Below are positions 1 through 7,962 of a stretch of DNA of 64,000 nt, piece by piece. Numbering within the stretch: the first letter of the stretch is position 1; each line of letters starts with the position of its first letter. The DNA lies in contig NZ_JBHUER010000010.1 in assembly GCF_042681025.1 (NCBI RefSeq), positions 735,896-799,895 on the forward strand. Reading direction: 5' to 3'. This DNA comes from Methylopila henanensis. Its GTDB lineage: Bacteria; Pseudomonadota; Alphaproteobacteria; Rhizobiales; Methylopilaceae. The notes beneath the pieces were generated by a model that saw only the letters and a program-made list of their open reading frames with translations, was not told the origin of the DNA and searched no databases. The position numbers were made by a program, and so were the translations under genes.

Positions 1-785
1 GCGACCTCACCATCGTGAACCGCGACGGCGCGCCGGTGCCGCTCAGCCAGATCGGCCACGTCGAAGCGCGGCCGGAAGACCCGGTGACGCGCCGGCGCAA
101 CCGCATCCCGACCATCACGGTCCAGAGCGACATCGACGAGCGCCTCCAGCCTCCGCAGGTCACCGCGGAGGTGTTCAAGGCGCTCCAGCCCACGATCGCG
201 GCGCTGCCTCCCGGCTACCGGATCGAGGTCGGCGGCAACGCGGAGGAGTCCGCCAAGGCGAACGCGGCGCTGGTTCCGATCTTCCCCGTCATGGTCGGCT
301 TCATCCTGCTGGCGCTCATCCTGCAGGTCCGCAGCTTCTCGGCCATGTGGATGGTGTTCCTCACCGCCCCGCTCGGGCTCGTCGGCGTGGTGCCGACGCT
401 GATGCTCTTCAACGTGCCGTTCGGCTTCAACGGCATCCTCGGGATGATCGGCCTGTCCGGCATCCTGATGCGCAACACGCTCATCCTTATCGGGCAGATC
501 CACACCAACGAGGAAGAGGGCATGAGTCCCTATGAGGCGGTGGTGGAGGCCACCGTCCAGCGGGCCCGGCCAGTGGTGCTGACGGCGCTCGCCGCCGTCT
601 TCGCCTTCATGCCGCTCACGCTCTCGGTGTTCTGGGGCTCGCTCGCCTACACGCTCATCGGCGGCACCGCGGCCGGCACCGTCCTCATCCTGCTCTTCCT
701 GCCCGCCCTCTACGCGATCTGGTTCCGCATCCGGCCCGAAAAGGGCGAAAGCCCCGCTCCGATCGCAGCGCCGGCGCCCGCCTGA
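1..785 (+). CDS. RND efflux transporter, C-terminal part (5' end outside window)
   Basis: This is the last quarter (about 260 residues) of an inner-membrane RND pump of the AcrB/HAE-1 type, which uses proton entry to export drugs or other hydrophobic compounds through a periplasmic adaptor and an outer-membrane channel. The visible part has the end of the second periplasmic loop, then five hydrophobic segments (from about residue 90), with the family-typical stretch GMIGLSGILMRNTLILI and then EAVVEATVQRARPVVLTAL. The frame is open to the left edge, so the start, the first transmembrane half and any adaptor gene lie outside. RND proteins are usually about 1,030 residues. The substrate cannot be inferred. 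It converges on the next gene. Confidence 0.9.
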   Translation, partial: DLTIVNRDGAPVPLSQIGHVEARPEDPVTRRRNRIPTITVQSDIDERLQPPQVTAEVFKALQPTIAALPPGYRIEVGGNAEESAKANAALVPIFPVMVGFILLALILQVRSFSAMWMVFLTAPLGLVGVVPTLMLFNVPFGFNGILGMIGLSGILMRNTLILIGQIHTNEEEGMSPYEAVVEATVQRARPVVLTALAAVFAFMPLTLSVFWGSLAYTLIGGTAAGTVLILLFLPALYAIWFRIRPEKGESPAPIAAPAPA

Positions 786-795
786 GACGAAGGCG

Positions 796-829
796 CTCAA
801 AAACCGCGGGATGCGATCCGGTTTGAGGC
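796..829. terminator. Possible terminator between convergent genes
   Basis: An imperfect inverted repeat (CTCAAAAACCG / CGGTTTGAG with a two-base bulge) fills the 53-bp gap between the RND stop and the stop of the convergent glycosyltransferase. There is no clear T-run, so the terminator role is inferred from position. Confidence 0.3.
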
Positions 830-838
830 TGAGCTGCT

Positions 839-1645
839 CTAAACGGCCTTGCCGACAATCTCGATCGCGTCGCCGCCAAGCCGGATCGCGCCTGCGCGCT
901 CGAACGCCGCAAGCCAGCCCTCCATCGGCCACCATCCCCATTTCCGGTGGAAGAGCTTGGCGTTGCGGACGATGTCGGCGAGGTGCTCCACGGGCGGGTC
1001 GCTTACCGCATGGTGCTGATGGAAGACGACTTCGCCGCCCGCGAAAACGAGTGGAACGCCCTGTTCTTTCGCCCGAAAGCCGAAATCGGTGTCTTCGCCT
1101 CCATAGCCGGTGAAGGCCTCGTCGAAACCGCCGATCCGATCGAACGTCGTCCGCCTCACGCCGAACGCCAAGGACCAGAACAGTCCGTAATTGGTCTCGT
1201 GACGAAGACCGGCGTCCGGAAAGATACGGGCCGGGTGCGGCTGGCCGGCCGCGAGCAGTTCAGCCTCGGTCCAGTCGCCGCGCGCGTCGTCCGGACCGAG
1301 ATAGAGCGCTTCTGGGCAGACGAGCCCGTCGACCTCGTCGAGCGCGCGTTCGATCAGCGCGATCAGGGCGCGGGACGGGATGCAGTCCGCGTCCAGAAAC
1401 AACAGGCGTTCCCCGACCGCCGACCGCGCTGCGAGGTTGCGCGCCGCGGCGAGCGGGAGACGTTCGCCGGAAAGCTCGATCCTCCGGATCGGAAACCCGG
1501 TTTCCTGGATCGCCGGCGGGACGTCGTTCATGTCGACCAGGACAAGCTCCGCAGGACCAGGCCGGCATCGGCTCAGTCCTTCCACGAGCTTGCGAAGATG
1601 GGCCGTCCGGCCCCGGGCCAGCGTCAGCACGCTGACGCCAGTCAC
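839..1645 (-). CDS. Family 2 glycosyltransferase (last gene of glycoside operon)
   Basis: A 268-residue GT-A fold glycosyltransferase predicted to move a sugar from a nucleotide-sugar donor to an unknown acceptor in the cytoplasm. The nucleotide-binding start, a DAD metal site at residues 85-87 and the acceptor-side GGEDTD motif at 182-187 are visible. The second half resembles the galactosyltransferase C-terminal domain. The start is GTG in a GTGA overlap with the stop of the methyltransferase gene, so translation is probably coupled. It is the last of seven overlapping genes. The family is clear; the sugar and acceptor are not. Confidence 0.85.
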   Translation of the reverse strand: MTGVSVLTLARGRTAHLRKLVEGLSRCRPGPAELVLVDMNDVPPAIQETGFPIRRIELSGERLPLAAARNLAARSAVGERLLFLDADCIPSRALIALIERALDEVDGLVCPEALYLGPDDARGDWTEAELLAAGQPHPARIFPDAGLRHETNYGLFWSLAFGVRRTTFDRIGGFDEAFTGYGGEDTDFGFRAKEQGVPLVFAGGEVVFHQHHAVSDPPVEHLADIVRNAKLFHRKWGWWPMEGWLAAFERAGAIRLGGDAIEIVGKAV

Positions 1646-2226
1646 GCCGTTCGCTCCCAGATGTCGAGGCGATAGCTCTCAGTCCGTTCGGTCGCAGCCG
1701 GCCGGACGATAGGCCATGCCGCTTTTCCCAGCTTCTCGACAGCCCCGTCGCCGGTCTGCGGATAGTCCGTCGCTCCGGTCCAGTGAACGAGGACGACCTT
1801 TCCGTCCCGGGCGAGCGCCATGGCCAACCAACGGCCAGCCGCGACCAGATCCCGGTCGCTCCAGTAGTAGGCGACCTCGGACACGACGATCAGATCGAAC
1901 GCGCCCGCGGGCGCCTGTTCGGGGAACGTCATCTCCTGGAATCGGACGCTTGGGAGACCCGCGCAACGGCGGCGCGCCTGCGCCAGCGCCGACGCGCTTA
2001 CGTCGATCGCGATCAGCTCCCCGACATGTGGCGCGAGCCTGCTTGTCAGGACGCCGTTTGCGCAGCCGATCTCCAGGCCGCGGCCATGCCGACGGTCTCC
2101 AAGCGCCGCGATGGTGTGGTCGTATTTGGCGCGTTCATAGGCGCTGCTCTCGAACCGCCAAGGGTCGGGATCGGCGGCGAACATGTTCTCGAAGTAGGAC
2201 GGCGGGAGCGAAGCCTCAGGGCGCAT
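1642..2226 (-). CDS. NodS-like SAM-dependent methyltransferase
   Basis: A 194-residue class I methyltransferase. The SAM-binding motif I (LEIGCANGVL, residues 51-60) is followed by the acidic residue of motif II (AIDVS), and the overall layout (PSYFENMFAADPDPW at the N-terminus) matches the NodS family, whose founding member N-methylates the deacetylated glucosamine end of rhizobial Nod factors. It sits directly after a PIG-L deacetylase gene and overlaps it by 11 bp. That pairing suggests methylation of an amine freed by the deacetylase, but this is inference. The substrate is unlikely to be a Nod factor, since no nod genes are seen here. Confidence 0.82.
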   Translation of the reverse strand: MRPEASLPPSYFENMFAADPDPWRFESSAYERAKYDHTIAALGDRRHGRGLEIGCANGVLTSRLAPHVGELIAIDVSASALAQARRRCAGLPSVRFQEMTFPEQAPAGAFDLIVVSEVAYYWSDRDLVAAGRWLAMALARDGKVVLVHWTGATDYPQTGDGAVEKLGKAAWPIVRPAATERTESYRLDIWERTA

Positions 2227-2899
2227 GCGGGGAGCCGTCGAGATAGAGGACGTCCGCCTTCGGCATCCGCTTCAGCCGCTCGGGCACGCGGAAGCCTTCG
2301 CCGTGGAGCGGCGTCGTCTGGCTGCGATGTGCCGCGAGCGCGAGCCGCCGCGGCCCCGGGCGGGACGGTTCGGTGCGGTAGGCGGGGCCACGAGGCGGGC
2401 GCTCCGCCCAGACCACATAGTCGAACACCTCGATCGGCCGCATGACGGCGGCCGCGACGGCGCGCGCGAGCGCTGAGGCCGCCTTGTGGTCGCAATGCGG
2501 ATCGAGCGCGGACGTGGTGGCGATGGCGTCGACGCGGCGCGCCCGACACAGGGCTTCCAAGCGTCGGACGCCGCGCGTCCAGACCGGCGAGCCCGGCGCC
2601 GGGGGATGCGCGTCCGGCCAGTCGAGAAAGACGGGAGACGGCGCGCCGGGGGCGAGCGTTCTCAGCGCCGCGCAGGCCTCGCGACGGCGGATGGCGGCGA
2701 GATCGGCTGGTCCGTCCGGTCCATGCGACGCGCGCCCGTCGGTCAGGAACGCCACGGCGACGAGCCGCCGCCCGGCCGTGGCCTCCGCGATAAGGGCTCC
2801 GGCCCCGATGGTCTCGTCGTCGGCGTGCGGCGCGAGCACGAGCCACCGCGCCTTGGCCCATCGGCTTCGCTTCAGCGGCGTCGGGAAGCGGGGCGTCAC
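2216..2899 (-). CDS. PIG-L (LmbE-like) family N-deacetylase
   Basis: A 227-residue zinc-dependent deacetylase of the PIG-L/LmbE/MshB fold, which removes N-acetyl groups from GlcNAc-type sugars. The metal motif is LAPHADDE (His25, Asp28 with this start), a variant of the usual AHPDDE. A second histidine segment, ALDPHCDHKAA, gives the third ligand. I chose the GTG at 2899 because it makes a GTGA overlap with the upstream stop; the frame stays open further upstream but that part is an antisense-like low-complexity shadow. Fused deacetylase-methyltransferase proteins are annotated in other bacteria, as I recall; here the two are separate, overlapping genes. Confidence 0.85.
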   Translation of the reverse strand: MTPRFPTPLKRSRWAKARWLVLAPHADDETIGAGALIAEATAGRRLVAVAFLTDGRASHGPDGPADLAAIRRREACAALRTLAPGAPSPVFLDWPDAHPPAPGSPVWTRGVRRLEALCRARRVDAIATTSALDPHCDHKAASALARAVAAAVMRPIEVFDYVVWAERPPRGPAYRTEPSRPGPRRLALAAHRSQTTPLHGEGFRVPERLKRMPKADVLYLDGSPHAP

Positions 2900-3999
2900 C
2901 ACAGCTCGTCCTCGCCCCAGACGTCGCGCTCGAGAAACGCCTTGGCGGCTTCGTCGCGGGCATGGTCGGGGCCCGCCTGCCGAAGGTAGAGGCTCAGGTC
3001 CCGGATGATCTTGTCGATGCGGGAGCCGTCGAGCGCGCTCCGCGTGCCGACGATGCGCGCCGAGAGCTCCATCACGTCGAGCGCCGCCCGCTCCACCACG
3101 CCGCGCGCCATCAGGACGAACGGCTTCGCGTCCGGATGATCGCCCGCCGCGCGCTGCGCCGCCTCGCGCGCCCACAGCCAGGCGCCGCGCGCGGCTGCGA
3201 CGGCTTCGGCGAATTTCGCGCGCTGCAGCGGATCCTCGCGGGCGTCGTCACGCATCGCCTTGCGGGTTTCGGCGAGCAGCCCTTCGACGCCGCCGAGCTG
3301 CACGGCGAGGAACCGCCACGCGCCGGCGGTGAAGCGCGGCTCGCGATCGTAGTCGCCCGGCGCTCCGAGGAGGTCTTCGCGGCGCGGGCGCATGCCCGTG
3401 AGGTCGTAGGTCCCGCTCATCGTCGCGCGCATGCCGCGCACGCGCCAGCCGGACGTGTCGGCGCGCTCCGGCTGGTTGGCCGGAACCACGACCAGACGGC
3501 GTTCGCCGGCCGCCGGCCGCGCCGTGACGATGGCGAAGTCGAGCGCGCCGGCCCCGGTCGCGAAGCGCTTCGAGCCCGACAGGCGCGGTCCGAAGGGATC
3601 GTCTTCGAGCGCGACGCCCGGCGAGGGCTCCGTGGCCCAGACGCCGAACAGGCGTCCGGCGTCAAGGTCCTTCGCCAGCCGGCGAAGCTGCTCGGCCGAG
3701 CCGTACCAGGCGAACAGCTTCAGCGCGTTGACGTGTCCCTCGTAGATCCGCCCGAGGCTGAGGTCCGCCCGCCCGACCAGCCGCAGCGCGTCGAACAGCG
3801 ACCGGTTCTCGGCCTCGGCCGAGCTGAACGCCTCGCCCCCGCACTGGGGCGGCGCGAAGGTCCTGTGAAGGCCGCTGCGCACGAGCAGCCGGACGCTTTC
3901 CGCAGGAAAAACGCCTTCGGCGTCGTAGCGCTGGCCGAGCCGGCCGAGTTCGCCGTCGAGCAGCGCGAAGTGCAGGGCGGCGGACGGAATCTGCGTCAT
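2896..3999 (-). CDS. Acyl-CoA dehydrogenase-like flavoprotein in glycoside operon
   Basis: A 367-residue protein with the acyl-CoA dehydrogenase fold: an N-terminal helical domain, a middle beta domain (FGVWATEPSPG, then SGSKRFATGAG) and a C-terminal four-helix domain ending in LYLRQAGPDHARDEAA. The middle-domain motif resembles the FAD-contacting region of the family, but the usual catalytic glutamate context is not obvious. It is embedded between glycosyltransferase and deacetylase genes, so beta-oxidation is an unlikely role; desaturation or oxidation of a pathway intermediate is more plausible. The start at 3999 makes an ATGA overlap with the previous gene. Confidence 0.78.
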   Translation of the reverse strand: MTQIPSAALHFALLDGELGRLGQRYDAEGVFPAESVRLLVRSGLHRTFAPPQCGGEAFSSAEAENRSLFDALRLVGRADLSLGRIYEGHVNALKLFAWYGSAEQLRRLAKDLDAGRLFGVWATEPSPGVALEDDPFGPRLSGSKRFATGAGALDFAIVTARPAAGERRLVVVPANQPERADTSGWRVRGMRATMSGTYDLTGMRPRREDLLGAPGDYDREPRFTAGAWRFLAVQLGGVEGLLAETRKAMRDDAREDPLQRAKFAEAVAAARGAWLWAREAAQRAAGDHPDAKPFVLMARGVVERAALDVMELSARIVGTRSALDGSRIDKIIRDLSLYLRQAGPDHARDEAAKAFLERDVWGEDELW

Positions 4000-5024
4000 C
4001 GGTCGGCCCACCCCTCAATGAGCGACGCGGCGGTCCGCGCGCCATGCGCGTCGTGGAACGACGCGATCCTGCGTCGGTCGAGCGCCTCCGCCTGCTTCAG
4101 GACGCGCGGCCATGCGGATGCGGACGGCCAACGGGACAGGACGACGGCCGCGCCCGCGCCGTCGAGAGCCGCGGCCTTGGCGCGCTGTTCGGCGAAGGGC
4201 CGATCTTCGGGAATGCAGACGAAAGGCCGTCCGGCCGCCGCGACCGCGCCGAGGGTTCCGTCGCCCGCGCCCCCGACCACGACGCCGGCGGCGCCGATCT
4301 CGTCCTCGGCGTGATCGACCCATCCGGCGACGTCGAGGTTCGGGGACGCCGGCGTCGGCCGGTCGATCGGACCGATCACCCGCCATTGCCGATCCGGCGT
4401 CGCGCGGGCGGCCTCATCGATATCCTGCGCAGTGGTGCGGCTGCCGCCGCGCCCGAACGCCACCAGGACCACATCGCCGGTTCGGTCGGCGGCGGGCGGA
4501 AACGAGCCGAGACCGGAGGCATAGAAGGTCTTCGCGCGCACCCAGTCCGGGACGTCGTCGGTTTCGCAACGCGGATCGAACGGCGCGAGCAGCGCCTTCG
4601 CGCCGCGGAACGCGTCGAGATGCGCGGGGTCCCAACGCGCGCCGGCGAGCCTGACATAGACGGTAGGGGTGGCGCAGAGCCGCGCCAGCATCGCGACCTC
4701 GACCGAGACGTCGACGACCATGAGCGCGGGTCGCCGCTCTGCGATCCAGGCTGCGATGATCCGCGTGCGATCGCGGACGCCGGGATGGCCGAGCGGCGCG
4801 TAATGCAGGGCGTCCGGCCGGTCCGCCGCTCCGTCCTCGCCCGAGAAGCGGCCGTCGATCCGGTCGTCGGGAAGCTCCAGAACCTCGAAGGGGCCGGACA
4901 ATCCTGTCACGCCCGTGCCGATCAGCGTGAAGCGCCCCGGCGCCTGCGCGGCGATCGCCTGAGCGCGCTGGCGGTGTCCCTCGCCGTGGTGGTGCACGTA
5001 ATAGCCGATCGGGCCGCCGTTCAT
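3996..5024 (-). CDS. MurG/GT28-like glycosyltransferase
   Basis: A 342-residue protein with a GT-B look. The N-terminus GPIGYYVHHHGEGHRQRA resembles the acceptor-side glycine and histidine segment of MurG- and MGDG-synthase-type enzymes, and the C-terminal half contains a donor-binding pattern (GGAGDGTLGAVAAAGRPFVCIPE, then EQRAKAAAL). No signal peptide. The ATG at 5024 overlaps the stop of the upstream GT2 gene (ATGA). The long upstream extension of the open frame is arginine-rich shadow and was discarded. The donor sugar and acceptor are unknown. Confidence 0.75.
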   Translation of the reverse strand: MNGGPIGYYVHHHGEGHRQRAQAIAAQAPGRFTLIGTGVTGLSGPFEVLELPDDRIDGRFSGEDGAADRPDALHYAPLGHPGVRDRTRIIAAWIAERRPALMVVDVSVEVAMLARLCATPTVYVRLAGARWDPAHLDAFRGAKALLAPFDPRCETDDVPDWVRAKTFYASGLGSFPPAADRTGDVVLVAFGRGGSRTTAQDIDEAARATPDRQWRVIGPIDRPTPASPNLDVAGWVDHAEDEIGAAGVVVGGAGDGTLGAVAAAGRPFVCIPEDRPFAEQRAKAAALDGAGAAVVLSRWPSASAWPRVLKQAEALDRRRIASFHDAHGARTAASLIEGWADR

Positions 5025-5965
5025 GCCGCAGTCTCGATCGCAGCGGGAACCACAACGACATCGCAGGTCATCGGCGGTAGCGCGATCTCCAGCTCCGCGA
5101 CGCGCGCGTCGCCGCCGGCCAATCGCACGGAGCGCCGCCAGCGCGCGCGCTCCCTCCACTGGTCGAGCGACGGCGCCGCCATGGCGTGGGAGGAAGAGCT
5201 GGCCAGCTCCTTCATCTTCGCCGCCATGCCGCCGGTCGCCCGGGCGTCCGTCCTCGCCGAGACGCGGGTCCAGACCGAAGCCGGATGGCTGAGCCGGTAG
5301 CCGAGAGCGCGCGCCGCCATGACGAAACCGGCGTCTTCGCCGGAGGGGATCGGAGGGACGCCGCCGACGGCGCGATAGGCCGCGACGGTGGTCGCGAGGC
5401 TGGCGCCGGTATGATCGCCATGACGCGGCCAAGGATCCCACGCCACAGGATCGATCTCATCCTCGATCGCCCGGACCGCCCGCCAATAGGCCGACAACGC
5501 CTCCCATCTCGACCGGACGAGCGGCGGCGTGGCTTCGTCCTCGTCGAGCGCGAGCGCGCCGCCGACGAGGTCGACGCCAAGCTCGATCGCCTTGACGTTC
5601 TCCCGGACCCAGTCCCGCGGCGGCCTCGCGTCGGCGTCGGTGGTCAGCAGGATGGCACGGTCATTCTGTCCGACGACCGCCAGTCCGAGGTCCATCGCGC
5701 GCCGTCGCGCCGTTCCGGCGTGGGCCGCGCCTGGCGGAAACGTCTGCTCGTCGAGGTGAAGCGTCAGCGCGCCGTCATGCTCGGCCGCGAAGCGCTCGAC
5801 GATCGCCCGCGAGCCGTCCGAGGTGTTGTTCAGCGCGACGACGACCGGCAAGGGTCCCGGCCAGTCCTGCGAGGCGAGCGCCGCCAGCAGGCGCGGCAGC
5901 CGCTCCGCCTCGTCGCGCGCGGGCACGCAGACGCAAACCCGCCGCTGAGCCGACGCCGCAGTCAT
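5021..5965 (-). CDS. Family 2 glycosyltransferase
   Basis: A 314-residue GT-A glycosyltransferase. It has the N-terminal VCVCVPARDEAERLPRLL nucleotide-binding start, a TTDADARPP metal motif in the middle and PSGEDAGFVMAARALGY as the acceptor/ED motif. The ATG at 5965 sits in an ATGA overlap with the end of the upstream GT4 gene. It is the second gene of the seven-gene operon. Confidence 0.85.
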   Translation of the reverse strand: MTAASAQRRVCVCVPARDEAERLPRLLAALASQDWPGPLPVVVALNNTSDGSRAIVERFAAEHDGALTLHLDEQTFPPGAAHAGTARRRAMDLGLAVVGQNDRAILLTTDADARPPRDWVRENVKAIELGVDLVGGALALDEDEATPPLVRSRWEALSAYWRAVRAIEDEIDPVAWDPWPRHGDHTGASLATTVAAYRAVGGVPPIPSGEDAGFVMAARALGYRLSHPASVWTRVSARTDARATGGMAAKMKELASSSSHAMAAPSLDQWRERARWRRSVRLAGGDARVAELEIALPPMTCDVVVVPAAIETAA

Positions 5966-7056
5966 ACCGCGACCGCCAGCTCGTCGGCCGGCAGGGCCGG
6001 CGCGCCGCCGCCGATCATCTGGGCGTAGAGCCGCTCGTAGATCGAAACCATGAGGTCGGCGTCGCAGTGGCGCTCGGCCCGCAGCCGGCACTTCCGGCGG
6101 TCCAGCCGTTGCGCCGCGATCGCGGCCTCTGCGAGAGCCGACGGATCGTCGGGCGTCGCCAGCACGCCGCAGGTCTCGTCGAGGACTTCCGCGACGGCGC
6201 CGCGCGCGAACGCCGCGACGGGCGTTCCGCAGGCCAGCGCCTCCGCCGCGACGAGCCCGTAGGGTTCTTCCCAGCATGGCGTGAACAGCAGGGCTCGCGC
6301 CCCGCCGATCACCTCGGCGAGTTCGGCGTGGCCGAGATGGCCGAGATAGATCGCGTCCTGATCGAGCCGGGGCCGGATCTCGCGTTCAAAATAGTCCGCG
6401 TTCGCGATCGGGCCGGCGACGCGCAGCGGAAGCCCCACGAGCCGCGCCGCGTCGATCGCGAGATGCAGCCCCTTTTCCGGCACGATCCTTCCGGACCAGG
6501 CGAGATAGCGGGCGGAAGAGGGTACGGGGCTGAAGGAGAAGCGCGTCAGGTCGATGCCGTTCAGCACGACGCCTTTGACCGGCGCGATCGGAGCCCAGAG
6601 GCCGCGAAGCGCGTCCGACACGGCGACGAAGGTGGACCGGGACGAGCTGCAGATCCGAACGCCGCTTTCGAGCCAGCAGAACGGCGGCGTGTGCAGCGTG
6701 GTCAGCATCGGCGTCGCGACCGCGTCCGCCATCGCGACCGGCAGATAATGCAGGGAGTTGTTGTGGATGACGTCGAAGCCGCGGCCGCCGAGCCCGGTCA
6801 TCAGCTTCAGATAGGCGTGGTGCTCGCGGAAGAACGCCACGTCGGTGGCCTCGGCGAGGCCTACCTCCCGGATGGCGGTCTCCTCGCAGATCGGCTCCAC
6901 GCCCACCGACGGATCGGACCCGTCGGAGGCGAAGACGACGACGTCGTGCCCGCGGCGGCGCAGGCCGCTCGCGAGCAGATGGGTGTGGGTCTCTAGGCCG
7001 CCCGCGAAGGGCTCGCCGATCCGGTGCTTCAGATGCGCGATGATGCCGATACGCAA
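5962..7056 (-). CDS. Family 4 glycosyltransferase (first gene of glycoside operon)
   Basis: A 364-residue GT-B glycosyltransferase. The N-terminus has GGLETHTHLLASGLRRRGHDV (acceptor domain), and the C-terminal half has the GT4 donor-site signature: SGRIVPEKGLHLAIDAA, then CWEEPYGLVAAEALACGTPV with the EX7E spacing. It begins the run of seven overlapping genes down to 839. Only 58 bp separate it from the stop of the ferritin-like gene upstream on the same strand, so the promoter is either in that gap or shared with that gene. Confidence 0.88.
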   Translation of the reverse strand: MRIGIIAHLKHRIGEPFAGGLETHTHLLASGLRRRGHDVVVFASDGSDPSVGVEPICEETAIREVGLAEATDVAFFREHHAYLKLMTGLGGRGFDVIHNNSLHYLPVAMADAVATPMLTTLHTPPFCWLESGVRICSSSRSTFVAVSDALRGLWAPIAPVKGVVLNGIDLTRFSFSPVPSSARYLAWSGRIVPEKGLHLAIDAARLVGLPLRVAGPIANADYFEREIRPRLDQDAIYLGHLGHAELAEVIGGARALLFTPCWEEPYGLVAAEALACGTPVAAFARGAVAEVLDETCGVLATPDDPSALAEAAIAAQRLDRRKCRLRAERHCDADLMVSIYERLYAQMIGGGAPALPADELAVAV

Positions 7057-7114
7057 GACGACGCCCTACCTTTTGCGATGATCAAGCGCGGTCCAGCCCG
7101 CGCGGCGGAACGGG

Positions 7115-7594
7115 TCAGGCCGACAGCTGTTCCGCGATCTTCGAAAGGCGTTCGTCGGCGGCCTTCTCTTCCTCGAGGGTCTTCTGCAGAAGCGGCGTCG
7201 CCTCGTCGTAGCCGAGCTTGGCCGACCAGGACCGGAGCATGCCGTATCGGGCGATCTCGTAATGTTCGACGGCCTGCGCGCAGCCGATGAGGACGTCGTC
7301 GGAGGCCGGCGACTCGGCGAAGTCCTCGAGGTCCTCCTCCATTTCGGAGGTGATCCCCTGCATCGCCTCGCACGTCTTTGCGCGCGGCGTCTTGCCGATG
7401 ATCTCGAAGATTTCGCTCAGACGCTCGATCTGCGTCTGCGTCTCCTCGAGATGCTCCTCGAACGCCTTCTTGAGGTCCAGCTCCTTTGCCGCCTTCGCGG
7501 ACTTCTTCAGCGCTCGCGCCGACGCGCGCTCCGCGTAGAGCACGTCCTTCAGCGTTTCGTGGAATGCGTCCGCGAGCGTCTTGGTCGTAGCCAT
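7115..7594 (-). CDS. YciE/YciF-like ferritin-fold stress protein (DUF892)
   Basis: A 159-residue, mostly helical protein with the DUF892 pattern: a first helix with HETLKDVLYAE, a second with HLEETQTQIERLSEIFE, then CAQAVEHYEIARYGML and a last helix with a LQKTLEEEKAADERL segment. The acidic and histidine residues on the four helices resemble a ferritin-like di-metal site. Family members are stress-induced but their reaction is not established. The ATG at 7594 has a GGGAG ribosome site upstream. It lies in a stress-gene neighbourhood and may be transcribed together with the glycoside operon. Confidence 0.85.
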   Translation of the reverse strand: MATTKTLADAFHETLKDVLYAERASARALKKSAKAAKELDLKKAFEEHLEETQTQIERLSEIFEIIGKTPRAKTCEAMQGITSEMEEDLEDFAESPASDDVLIGCAQAVEHYEIARYGMLRSWSAKLGYDEATPLLQKTLEEEKAADERLSKIAEQLSA

Positions 7595-7710
7595 CGGCGA
7601 TCTCCCTGAGCCGTTTGAGGGGAGAGTCCGGCTTTCGCCTTCTCGTTCCCCGGCGCGGAGGGAAAATCGACCCGCGGGCTCCGTCCGGGCCGCTTCGGGA
7701 ACAGATTCCG

Positions 7711-7962
7711 TTATACCGGGATAAGGTCCCCGAGCTGCCGGTTGAGCCAGCGCTCCGCGGCGGCGAGATTGGCGAACAGGGGAGGCTTGGTGCTGTCGAC
7801 GCCGTTGAAACCGGCCTCGAGGCTCCATTGCCCCACGACCGGCCCATGGTCGAGATCGTCAAGCCGGACAAGGACGGCGATGAGCTTGCCGTTGCGCAGG
7901 ACCAGCCGACCTTCCTCGTCGGCCGATCCGGTTTCCACCTTTACGGGCAGGAACTCCATCAT
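7711..7962 (-). CDS. Small conserved protein downstream of Crp/Fnr regulator
   Basis: An 83-residue soluble protein starting MMEFLPVKVETGS, with no signal peptide or membrane segment. Its ATG at 7962 is in an ATGA overlap with the stop of the Crp/Fnr gene, so the two are co-translated. I do not recognise a named domain. The C-terminal half (ANLAAAERWLNRQLGDLIPV) looks like an amphipathic helix. The overlap and the orderly composition make it a real gene; a role linked to the regulator is inference. Confidence 0.65.
   Translation of the reverse strand: MMEFLPVKVETGSADEEGRLVLRNGKLIAVLVRLDDLDHGPVVGQWSLEAGFNGVDSTKPPLFANLAAAERWLNRQLGDLIPV

Noticed and set aside
7620..7690. Possible EcfG-type general stress promoter (GGAAC ... 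CGTT) before the DUF892 gene
   Set aside because: A GGAAC occurs on the minus strand, but no CGTT-like -10 stands at the right distance.
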